The notes beneath the pieces were generated by a model that was given only the letters and a program-made list of their open reading frames with translations, made no database searches and had not been told where the DNA came from. A stretch of DNA of 64,000 nucleotides from Bugula neritina (Eukaryota > Bryozoa > Gymnolaemata > Cheilostomatida > Bugulidae): NCBI GenBank assembly GCA_964035545.1, contig OZ037765.1, forward strand, positions 21,646,495-21,710,494. Direction: 5' to 3'. The translations under genes were made by a program, and so were the position numbers. Within the stretch, counting starts at the first letter, position 1. The number at the start of each line of letters is the position of its first letter. Shown here piece after piece: positions 30,867 through 42,150 of the stretch.

Positions 30867-31943
30867 AATAGACCATGTAAAACTCAGCCAATCAGCGAAG
30901 TGTACCAGGTCAATGTCTTACCATTGTAACTGATATAAAATTCTGCAAGTTCAATTGCAAAATGCATGCTTCTAAAAGCTAGTTGTGCAACTTTTTTTTC
31001 ATGCATTATTTAATTTCATATCTTAAATTGATGACTCTTGAAATGATTTTTTAAAATGTCTAAATTAAGTGTTTATAAAACGCAATTAAAAATTGCATGT
31101 CTAGAAAAATGACCTGGTACACTTTTGCAACTTAAGGCCAATTATTACATAACTGCCAGCTTAGTAGTTATTTGTTGTTGCAGCTTGAATGGGTTATTGT
31201 TTAGCATTGGAAGCTTGCAGTAAACATCTGTGAATTTAGTACATGACTTTGATTGGCTGGTTTTTGAATGGCCCTTTAGTATATGCATCTGGATGGCTGG
31301 GTAGTGTAGACTCCGCCTACATCTAGCTAATGTACAGTAGCCAATCCACAATAGTATTACAAAATTTCTGTTCAACAAATGAAATATTCTGGTCATTTGT
31401 TTTGTACTCTACAATAGTAAATATTCTATTCAACTAGAATTTTATTGTATGTAAGCCATGGGAACTACTAAGAGGTTAAATCAACCACCCATGCTGGTAA
31501 TATTGTTGCTCGCAGTAATAGCAAGTCCACACCATATAAATATACACATAAGCTATTATGTGCAGCTTATGAATGCTGAAATGACCCCATTTCTTACTTT
31601 CAATTTGAAAAAATTGTATTACATATTCTGCCACTTCTGCACCAGGAACTTGTTTTCCTTTTAAATTTTGAAAATAGTAGTCAGTTTCTGCAGCAGTCAA
31701 CATCCACAATAAACAACGTAAGCTTTCAAATAAACTATAAATATATGAAATATTAGTGTGGAAACAATGTAATTTAGTTCTTGCTATGATGAAAAATTAC
31801 AAGAATATTATATAAAAGCTAGATATAGATTTCTAGTAAAATGGCACAGGTAAAAATAACACATTTTTACTTCAAATTCTAAATTTCACCAGTCACCAAT
31901 GGTGGCTGTAGATCACAGAGAGCATAGCAGACTATCATAATCA
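30867..31943 (-). repeat. Left arm of a 1.08-kb inverted repeat
   Basis: Inverted copy of 33960-35037, nearly identical by eye with scattered single-base differences. Its outer end encodes, on the plus strand, the same last codons as the PIN/CXC gene (PCKTQPISEVYQVNVL then stop at 30930). Its inner end is an inverted copy of the last roughly 20 codons of the DDE transposase. So the arm equals the whole region between the two convergent genes plus a little of each coding end. The open frames inside it (31145-31396, 31476-31709, minus) are duplicated in the other arm and resemble nothing I know. Confidence 0.9.
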
Positions 31944-34022
31944 TAATCATAAGGATAGTCAGCCCACTAAGCAAAATCCAACTCCAACCCTTCATTTGGG
32001 TTACCAACGCACTAAAGCATATAATGTAAGACGCACAAAAAAACAGTGGTTTTAATGAAACATGTGAAGGAAGCGAACAGAAAACGTTTTCAACAGAGTC
32101 AGCTGATATAGAGCAACAGAACTCATTTGACAGCCATCCTCATAGTCAGACTTCATCAGAAGTAACTGAGTTACCAGAAACATCAACTACTCAGAAAAAA
32201 GATTTGCACATTCTATTGATAGACGAAAATCAAAATTTGGAAGAAAAGGCTCAAAAAGTTCCACGTTTAAACAAAAAGCAACTATTGAAAAAGTAAAAGT
32301 TTTTAAAACTTTCACCACTACAGATGAGCGAACTAAATTTTATACTGGAATACCTACACGTTCTCTATACTATTTTATAGCAAGGTAAAAATTATGATTT
32401 TCTTATTGCAAAGATATACTATGGTTTACTACAAATAAACAATGCAAGTCTCACTATGCTAAAATTTGTACATTGATTAAATTTGATGTGTAGTAAAACT
32501 GTCATTTTAATCAAATTTGTTGCAGTGTGAGTGCATCATTCATACATTTTTTATTAAAGATGTTGTTTTATGTAAGGTATTCATAAATACCACAGAGGTA
32601 AACTGCATGCTTTGACTTATTTAGTTTAGGGTTTTATTTAAACAAGCAGCAGTCTTTTATTTGTGGACAAATTGACTCACTTTCTCCAGGAAAAGTAAAT
32701 TGTTTTGACTTAAATTTTCCTTGGTTATTTTAAAGCTTATTAAAAATGGCCTCCTAATCTAATTTTTAGCTGAAACTAACTCCGTGTTTAAAACTAAAAT
32801 GGTTTACACTTGTTATTAGTTTCACTTATTCACAAACATTATTAAATGCTATTCTAGAAATAATATGGGTTTGAATTAGTTATAGTATAATTATAAAAGG
32901 AAGTAATAATTGTTTGTCAACAGTATTTGTTTAAACTCATGATTCCATTCAAAGCATGTACTCAGACAGCTAGCTTATTATGTACTGTTACAGTATTACG
33001 TAACACATGTTGACACACATTACCTTCTGTTTGGATGGTGATATATTGGGTCAAGCCTACAGCTACCAGTTCTTGAACTTCATAATTGTTGCAAAATATA
33101 ACTGAAGCTATTTGCCAGAGGGTAAAAACTGCTGAATGAATACAAACCAAACACAAAATTTATTTAGCATGTATACAATATAATTTGAATCATAATTTAA
33201 TTTTTATTCTTTATTTACTATATTTAGATTTATATGTCCGAAGATGAAAGTTCTCACTCTCAGAGAAAAAAATTAACAAGACAAGATGAACTTTTATTGG
33301 CTTTGATGAAGCTGCGTCAAGGTTTACAGTTTCAAATGCTTGCTGGCCTTTTTTATATCTCTAGATTGCTAGCAAGCAAAACCTTCAAAGACACATTAGA
33401 TATTTTAGCAAGAGAACTAAACAATCTAATAGCTTTTCCAACAAGAGAAAAGCTGAACATCCCTCTGAGCTTTCAAAGCCAATATGCTAACATTAGGTGC
33501 ATTATAGACTGCACAGAAATATTCATTTGAAAGCCTCAATCAAAGCTGGCTCAATCTTTAACATGGAGTGACTATAAAAAGACCAACACCATCAACTATT
33601 TGGTTGCAATTACACCCAGGGGCACTATCTGCTTTATTTCGCATGGAATGGGAGGTAGAGCCTAAGACAAGTGTGTAGTGAATGACCCTGGGTTCTTAGA
33701 CTTCATAAACCCAGGTGATGTGGTTATGGCAGATAGAGGCTTTCTTATTGAAAAAGAACTTATAGGCGCTGGAGCCAAGTTGGCCATACCACCTGGGAAA
33801 AGAGGCCATTTGCAAATGACTAAAATGCAGTTACTGCAAACAAAGTTGATTGCTAACCTTCGAATCCATGTCGAAAGAGCAATCAAAAGGATAAAGGAGT
33901 TCAATATTTTAAATGGTCCTGGAGGTGTGAACTTGGTGTTGGCACCTCTGTTAGACAAGATTATGATAGTTTGCTGTGCTCTCTGTAATCTACAGCCACC
34001 ATTGGTGACTGATGAAATTTAG
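31944..34022 (+). pseudogene. Decayed IS4EU/ISL2EU-type DDE transposase
   Basis: A cut-and-paste transposase of the DDE_Tnp_4 type (PIF/Harbinger-like, IS4EU group). The catalytic exon is 33234-34022 in a single frame, broken by TGA at 33528-33530 and TAA at 33663-33665. The acidic triad is visible: Asp in CIIDCTEIFI, Asp in VVMADRGFLI, Glu in RIHVERAIKRIKEF. The block TWSDYKKTNTINYLVAI and the end MIVCCALCNLQPPLV are typical of this family. An upstream part at about 31960-32386 encodes a post-THAP-like segment (NPTPTLHLGYQR) and a DERTKFYTGIPT block ending at a plausible donor, but with a frame break near 32295. The roughly 850-bp gap to the next exon may be an intron. Probably inactive as it stands. 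Confidence 0.85.
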
Positions 34023-35037
34023 AATTTGAAGTAAAAATGTGTTATTTTTACCTGTGCCATTTTACTAGAAATCTATATCTAGCTTTAATTATATAATATT
34101 CTTGTAATTTTTCATCATAGCAATGAATAAATTACATTGTTTCCACACTAATATTTCATATATTTATAGTTTATTTGAAAGCTTACGTTGTTTATTGTGG
34201 ATGTTGACTGCTGCAGAAACTGACTACTATTTTCAAAATTTAAAAGGAAAACAAGTTCCTGGTGCAGAAGTGGCAGAATATGTAATACAATTTTTTCAAA
34301 TTGAAAGTAAGAAATGGGGTCATTTCAGCATTCATAAGCTGCACATAATAGCTTATGTGTATATTTATATGGTGTGGACTTGCTATTACTGCTAGCTACA
34401 ATATTACTAGCATGGGTGGTTGATTTAACCTCTTAGTAGTTCCCATGGCTTACATAAAATAAAATTCTAGTTGAATAGAATATTTACTATTGTAAAGTAC
34501 AAAACAAATGACCAGAATATTTCATTTGTTAAACAGAAATTTTGTAATACTATTGTGGATTGGCTACTGTACATTAGCTAGATGTAGGCGGAGTCTACAC
34601 TACCCAGCCATCCAGATGCATATACTAAAGGGCCATTCAAAAACCAGCCAATCAAAGTCATGTACTAAATTCACAGATGTTTACTGCAAGCTTCCAATGC
34701 TAAACAATAACCCATTCAAGCTGCAACAACAAATAACTACTAAGCTGGCAGTTATGTAATAATTGGCCTTAAGTTGCAAAAGTGTACCAGGTCATTTTTC
34801 TAGACATGCAATTTTTAATTGCGTTTTATAAACACTTAATTTAGACATTTTTAAAAATCATTTCAAGAGTCATCAATTTAAGATATGAAATTAAATAATG
34901 CATGAAAAAAAAGTTGCACAACTAGCTTTTAGAAGCATGCATTTTGCAATTGAACTTGCAGAATTTTATATCAGTTACAATAGTAAGACATTGACCTGGT
35001 ACACTTCGCTGATTGGCTGAGTTTTACATGGTCTATT
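33960..35037 (+). repeat. Right arm of the 1.08-kb inverted repeat
   Basis: Partner of 30867-31943. It starts inside the transposase C-terminus and ends inside the 3' coding end of the PIN/CXC gene, so here both genes run naturally into the arm and converge within it. The spacer between arms is about 2.0 kb. The continuous reading frames make this the original copy and the left arm the derived one (inference). Confidence 0.88.
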
Positions 35038-38000
35038 AAGGCAACTGCACAGTGCTGTACATCGCAATTTATCTTGTACACACAAACATTTTCCACCTTT
35101 ACAGTTGGTCTTTTTGCAAGAACATTTCCTTGTTTTTAAGATGTCACTGGGTGCATGAGGCTCACTCAGCCATGCTATCTCAAGTTGTTCATCCACAATC
35201 TTCCATCCTTGATTATCAGGACTTGGACAATTCATGATGGGCATGAGAGCAGAGCGCCACACTTTAGTCTGGTAGTTTGCCCGTTTACAATGCAGAGTGA
35301 GTGCATCATAATTAGGTGGCAAGGATCTGTCTGTCGCACTACCAGTTCTAAAAAGTTCGTATCTAGCATCATTGACCGAGCTTACTGCACTGTTGTAGAT
35401 CTTGCAAACTAGGTTTTCAATGCCTTCTGGCACAACTGACAACTGAAAGTGTTGCCCGAAACCTGATAAGGCTTTGAGATGATTCTGGTTGCTCAGTGCT
35501 GTGATGGCAATTGACTTCTTGCCCTTTCCATAAAAGCTGGAAGTAGTGTCGCACCCACTGAATGCGTGTAGGGCCGGTAAATTTCTAGACTTCTCATCTC
35601 CTAACTGATCAGCAATTTCAGAGAGGCACACAAGTCTTTGATTTTTCCCTGAACCAGTAGCAAAAAAAACCTGTGCTGGAATCGAACTACAATGTGAAAT
35701 GCCAATAACAGCTACATCAGTGTCTGGAGACCATATTATTACATTTTCATGATGTTGACTAGCTATTTTTGCATGTAAGACCAACCTTGTATCTGCTTCC
35801 TCATGATCACTCCGCATCTCTGGGCAATCGGTAGTCTGTGGCAGTTGATCGGGATTGAGCAACAGCTTAAATACATCTGTTGTTAACGCAACATAGAGAG
35901 CGACTGATGTAGAATGAGTTACAAGTTTAAGATGGTCGGCGATAAAACATTGTAGAGCTTGCTTGTTTTTTCCAGATGTTAAAAACTTCTTCCACTGAGA
36001 TGGCCTACGCTGATCACTGCCATAGATCTTGACTTCCTGTACGGACTGACACCGTCTAGTTCTCTCACCTTCTTTAATACTTATTCTGTGATAGCAATCC
36101 CCAACTATATCTACGCGGGTAGCTCTGAACTGTGAGGCTATCTGCAAAATGCGGTTTAGAAGAGCCAGTGCAAGCTCACCATATGTGGATGGTAGTTTTG
36201 ATAATGGAAAGCTTTGAACTAGTGCCATGAAGTCTATCATAATGGCAGAAGATGATGGTTTACAACTAGCTATGCAAGATGGAGTCGTTTCTTCGAGATA
36301 TTTTAGCAAAACTGGTTTAACAGTCTTGCAGAGTCCGGTGCCATTTGCATTAGATAGACTTCCCGGAACTTTTCTATCAGCACTGATTTCAGCGCACGTG
36401 TTGAGGTCATTTGGAAACTCATCAATAAGCCCACTACATAGACATATAAAATTAAACAGAAGTGGAGGAATGGAGTTTTTTGAACTTACAGCATTAATTT
36501 CATGAACAGAAGGCACGTGTGATAGCTGTCTTTCAGAGCTCAAGATGGCATTTTTGATTGTCATTGCTGTGTGGTAAAGTTCAGACATAACAGAGAAGGG
36601 CACGAAATGTTCAGTTGGTTGAATGTTCTCAGGTTGCTCAAAAGTCGATGAATCGGATGTCGAAGAGTCGAGTTGTGAAGGCTCGGATAATTGTTTATGT
36701 ATGTGTTTTTCAAGTTCTGCCAAGCCCATATCACATTTGGTAACCAAGTCACTAGCATTCTTTCGTAAACTGGAGTGGAACTTTAGCTGACCCCTATAAT
36801 CTCTTTGTAGTCTGTACTTGAGCCAATTTGTGCTATGCTGAGTATGATCTAGTGGGCTGAGTGTCTCATACAGTTTTAAAAGTTGGGTAAGAGAGAGCTT
36901 TTCATTTGATGTGATTATCCTTCTTTCAATAACTTCTTCGCAGAACTTTTTCCAATATGGGTCTTCTGTATACTCTTTGTTGATTGATTGAATCATATTC
37001 TTATATGACAAAACATATCGTGAGCGACAGGAATTGTGATACTTTACTTCCAAAGCAACGCAATCTTGATTTCCAAGCAGTGTTATCAGTCTATTATCCT
37101 CCATCCCCTTAGCAGCCTCCAATAGCTTGCCACATGAAATGGTCTCAGCAGAGTGAAGTGGTTCATTGCATCCATGCTTTTGCCTTTTACGATGCTTCTC
37201 ACAGATGATACAGACTTGTGGTAGGACATTTGATGTCATTTTGAGATTAGCTTTAGACCTTGTATATTTCACAGCAGGCTCATCATCACCTCTACTCTGT
37301 GATTCTTCCTCTGATACATGGAGTACCTAGTAAAGTACCATATGAATGTAAAGTGTTATACAATGTCAGCCATGTTTATTTTATTAAACAAAAAAAAAAT
37401 TAATTTAAAATTGTATTTGTATTGATTATATTCAATTAGTAATTAATATAAATATTATTATTATAATATAATTATACTGTTTATCATCACAATGATTATA
37501 ATACTAACTATACTATAATAATTATATTGATGCTAGGTTAAGAGTTTTTATATGGCAAAATTGTATATAAAATATTAAAATCAAAAATAACACAGGTTAT
37601 AATAATAATTAAACATTAGGATAATTTAATACATAAATATTAATATCTATTATATTTTATTCATTTATTAATATAATTAATAATTCAATATATGATATTT
37701 ATTTCATAATAATAATATAACTGCATGTATGTATTAATTATAATTTATTGTTATAAGTTGAATAAAAATATATTTAAAATTAAAAATAATCTTACTAAAT
37801 TGCTAAATACCACACACCTTTCTCTTAGAAGACATAGCTCTTTCTAGCTTGCTTTTAGCACAAAATCTAGCATAGCATTGTGCATGGTAATATCTATGAC
37901 TTTGACTAGTATCACATTTTGATTTTGATTTTTGACCTTCTGGATCTAGACCTAGTTCATCAGACAAAAACTTGTTGGCAATAGCACACTCAGGCTGTTT

Positions 38001-38045
38001 TAGAGTTGGTAGCCAAAAGTTGGCAATTGCTTTTGTTTTTTTCTA
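34975..38045 (-). CDS. FEN/PIN-like nuclease-fold protein with CXC cysteine-rich tail, element-borne
   Basis: The long exon 37326-34975 is fully open (783 residues). A second exon, ending at 37818 and starting near 38045, joins it in phase and adds about 75 residues with a Cys/His pattern (YYHAQCYARFC). After a CIICEKH...C zinc-like cluster and an alpha-helical region, a block resembling the XPG/FEN-like PIN fold follows: VDIVGDCY, then HEEADTRLVLHA, then WSPDTDVAVIGI, then HAFSGCDTTSSF with a Gly/Lys-rich GKGKKS, in the order EA..D-D..GCD of flap-nuclease cores. The C-terminus has a CXC-like motif (CSCKKTNCKGGKCLCVQDK, then CTALCSC and a final PC). I know such HAF-GCDTTS/CXC proteins only as multi-copy unnamed genes in invertebrate genomes. 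The enzyme activity is inferred, not shown. It is convergent with the transposase, about 950 bp away. Confidence 0.7.
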
Positions 38046-38049
38046 ACTT

Positions 38050-41000
38050 TTCTCCTTCCAATATCAGCAGTGTTTCATTTGCAATTTGTTTGTAATGAAT
38101 AGCACATTCTATGATCAGCTAAAATCTGTTCTTGCTTACAAACAGGAAGTGAAAAATATGGATAAATATTTGAACAGTTGTATTTAGCCTAAGTAATCAA
38201 AATAAATTAAGGGGGTCTATGTTAGCATCCCGCTTATATTCTCTTCTAAGGATCAGAATCTCAACTATGTTTTTAAATTGAGAGCATAACTCCTAATACT
38301 TTGCTTTAAGAATTTCGGCTTTTCATTCTAAAAATTAAGGGTGAAAGCCACAACTAGGTTAAGGTACAGTATTTTTTTTCATGTTCAGCATATTTCAATT
38401 GACCAAAAAAGTGTTTCAGAAAGTATCTACATGAAATTTTTTACGAACTTGAAAGATAAACCTCAGTTGCCACCAGACTATTGGTTACGGCTCTTGTGAG
38501 AACATAACTTATATTGGCTCTAGTTCTCATATATAATATCGGACTGTCCACTTACTGCATCGAACGCAAAAGTTCATTGGTTGCATGCGCTAAATTGAAG
38601 CAATCCACTTCAGCGGTTAATTCATCGGTTGCAGCATCCAGCGTGTATTGTATTGTATTGATTTTTCAACTTCTTGTAGTACTAATAGTTCAAAGATTGC
38701 AACCACCGAAATTTATAATAATAATTATGATTATGCTAACGTTTATTTTGTTGAAATGAAATAAATAGCTATTCTATTTTAATGGTTTGTTTTCTTGTGT
38801 GTGCAGTGTTTGTATTTGAGTTATGGCACTACTATTAGTATTACATTTACTATTAGTATTACTATTAGTATTACACTTTGACTTAGTATAACTATAAGTA
38901 TAACTATAACAGTCTAGCACTTCTTTATTTTTTGTTGAAACGTCCGGCTCACATTAAAATTGAACATTATTATTATTAATTCTAACTGTAATTTATATTA
39001 TTATTATTATTACTATTACTATTAGTATTAGTATATACTTTTAGTTTTAGTATTACATTTACTATTAGTCATTAATGATTAATCATTATGATTATGATTA
39101 CAGATTAGGGCTAGGCCCAGGCTACTGTTTCAAGTTTTTAGCTTACCAAAGCCTAAGCAGCATAACATTAACTTTATTATTCCAATGAGAAATAGACAAT
39201 AGTGAAACTGAATGGAATTAATTTGCGTGAGTATCAGACTCGCCCTCGGTATGGCTCATCACTTACAGTTATAATATTATTATTAATAATACTTGTAACG
39301 CTTACGTCTTACAGGCTGCTTGTCATTGTGGTATACTTTCAGCTTTAGAGTTATTGTCGTTCACTACATGAACATCACCTCATCAACCATAGTGAGTGTG
39401 ACTAAAAAGTAAATGCTTTAGCTCAATGCGTGATATAAAAAGTTTACAGTCACTGGGTTTAAGTACTCCTAATCTTTAGTCAGTGTTTAAACTCCATGAG
39501 TTACTATAACAGCAATAAAATTAAGTATCTATGGTTTTTGTCAAGTGTCTCAGATCTGTTATTGAACATAAATGTTATATTCATATTGCCAAGAAACATG
39601 CCATAGATTGATCATTGGTAATTTATATTGGATTTGGCTATTTTTTCTGTGCAGCTCTTTTTATTACAGTTGCCTGGTTTCTGCTGTTATATAGTTCTCC
39701 ATAGACTGGTTCTACAGTCTGACAGTGGTTTTTTTTATTAAAACATTCTTTTCGACAATAGTAACTTTAGTTAGTAACAATAGTTTCTTTTTATCGTTGC
39801 CTGATTTTTGTTTGAGTTAAAGAGATATTGGTATAAGGGGCAATTTGTATTTTCCACATTTATATGGGCTTTGTAAAGTTCCTGCCAGTGCTATCATCAT
39901 ACTGCAAAGTTGAGTGAAACAGACTTCAGTATATGCAAGCAGTTTCATTTTCTTTAGTGATTTATGTAAAAACCGCTTTTAATACTGCCAAGATCTTTGG
40001 TGCCTTTGTTTTATTTCGATTATACATATGTAATAATTTTATGCGTGGAATGTTATGATTCGCTGCATGTAATTATTGGTGTGGGTTATTAGCTGATGGA
40101 ACACAGTGACTCTTTGCTGAGAATATTTATTAATAAATAAATAAGAAGGTTTATACTCACTATCCTTTATTGCACTGCAATATATATCCAAAAATAGAAA
40201 AAGAGTTAGAGAGGATAACTCCTTACATCACGTGGAAAACTTTATGTACTACTATTATTCTAGGTATAAGGTAAATAACTATGCACTAAGTATACAAATG
40301 TCTTGGCTTGGTAGCTCCGGGTTGTGTCTTCATCTGATGCTGGCAGTCAACTGAATTCACTGGTGTGAGGGCTTCCTTTTATATGTTGGGATGTGACTAG
40401 TCTAGAAAGTTCCATGCGAATTCGAGGGAGTTCGCTCGAATCGCAGGGGATTCGCAGGGTCATAACAAAAGGTTCGCAGGAATTAGCTCAAATCTAGCGA
40501 ATTTCGAGGGGAAATCCCAGTCATCATTAGTTATATAAGTAGCCCTATGCGTAGTTATGAACAATAGCTAATCCAGCTTTACTATAATAACACTTAGCTA
40601 GGAACAATAACTAATCCAGTCATTACCATCATGACACCTAGCTGTTAATGGACTGGGGCTATGCAAACTGATACATTTAAGAAAAACACGCATTCCATGG
40701 GAATGAAAGAAATACTAGTAAGGAATACACGCAACAATTATTGAAATATACACAATTTTACCACACATATATTGATCAAACTTTAGATTGTATTCTATCA
40801 CTATTTGTACATGTTTTCATGTGTAATATGGATTAGTGAAAGCCCTTTCTTAAAAATAAAAGTCTGAAATATATTGGTGTTGAAAAACATTTTGTGTTCA
40901 TATGACTGCATATAAAGTATTTCTATGTTTACCTAGGAAAGTTGCTTGTATTTATTAATGCCTGCATTAGGTTGAAGCATGGTTTAACAAAAAAATTACC

Positions 41001-41980
41001 TTTATAGCTTATTCACGAATTGGGACGAATATTGGCACTGCGAATGCAGATTTTGTTCATTTTGAATTACTTTTGATTGACTTTTTAAAATTCGTTGGAA
41101 CCTGACCAAGCTAGGTTCAACTGAAGAATTTATCTGATCGCACATCATTGGCTTATTTTATAAAGCAAGGGCATAATGCACTTGGCAAACAAGTTGCTTC
41201 AGCAGCATTGCTTGTAACTAAATTGAATAATCAATACTTTAGTAATATTAACAATAATAAAAAATAATTAATTAAATTGAAAAAATTTTTAGGAAGCATA
41301 TTATTTTACTAGTCAGCAGCATCTCTAAATTATTTTAAGCGGTTTTCATGGCAGAAGTATTTTTTTTATCTAGAAATTGTCAGAGCTAGACCAGTTGCAC
41401 TGTATGGTCTTTCTGATCCTGACTACAAAGATGCAAGTTAGCAACTGAGTTGATGTGCACAATGAGTAGCAGTGATTTGAAAAAAGTTAACATGTGGTTA
41501 AATTAAAATTGATGCAACTCAATCATTTCACATAAAGTAGTTACTGCCAGCTTCTATTTAATTTTATGTTATAATTAGTTCAGCTAAAAATGTCTTACCA
41601 ATAGTTCTTTTATGGAGGAAATACAATAAAACAGGGAATTTTAAGTTTTTATTTAGCAACAGTAAAAAGTATTAGTGATAAGTAGTGAAAAGCTAAGAAA
41701 GAATAAATAATTGGTTTGAGTTTGATATAAAAACACAACACGGAATTCAGTTTTACGTGTCATTTTCTTTTCATAGTCCAACTGTTGTTAAACATAAATT
41801 TCAGATTAAGTTTAGCTAATAAATTTTAAATTTTTCATAATTTAAGTTTGTCACTTGATTCTTTTATTAATGCAAAACTTTTACTTTGTTATCACACAAC
41901 ATGATTAAGTTTAACTAGTAACAACTTTACTAGTAAAATACCATTGCTAAGCAACTATACACTACTACTGCAAATGGGTA
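38050..41980. other. Intergenic, repeat-rich, no gene recognised
   Basis: Includes the diverged inverted counterpart of 29970-30125 at 38345-38495, degenerate ATT/AGT simple repeats near 38825-38890 and 39000-39070, and an unclassified repeat-like block (40390-40645) described separately. No coding frame resembles a protein I know. Confidence 0.5.
40390..40645. repeat. TTCG-iterated block followed by a 43-bp tandem pair
   Basis: From about 40415 to 40515 the tetranucleotide TTCG/CGAA recurs about seven times, often as TTCGCAGG or TTCGAGGG, in a stretch richer in GC than its surroundings. It is followed by two imperfect units of about 43 bp starting at 40559 and 40602, each beginning GAACAATA-CTAATCCAG. 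This may be the end of an unrecognised transposon or LTR; no terminal repeats were found. Confidence 0.45.
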
Positions 41981-41984
41981 TTTG

Positions 41985-42150
41985 TTGGGCAAATTTGTGG
42001 TGTCTGAATAAGCTATTACAGTCTCTGGCAAATCACTTATCTATATTTCGTTAAATAATTTTGGCCCAATTACCGATTCTTGTGGCACCCTAAAAACAGA
42101 CTGAGAAGTAGATTGACAGAGTTCTTCATATCTCAACCCTCCAACTTCTC
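41985..42150 (-). pseudogene. Degenerate LINE reverse-transcriptase core fragment
   Basis: Minus-strand translation gives FRVPQESVIGPKLFNEI, a stop, then ISDLPETVIAYSDTT. This corresponds to the conserved reverse-transcriptase stretch VPQGS.LGP..F-INDLP...-ADDT of non-LTR elements, with the catalytic ADD decayed to YSD and an in-frame stop. Flanks on both sides lack further recognisable domains. Confidence 0.75.

Noticed and set aside
34123-34759. Two open frames inside the right arm (and identical ones in the left arm) as extra genes
   Set aside because: They are non-overlapping short frames in AT-rich DNA duplicated with the arm; no family resemblance, so not called as genes.
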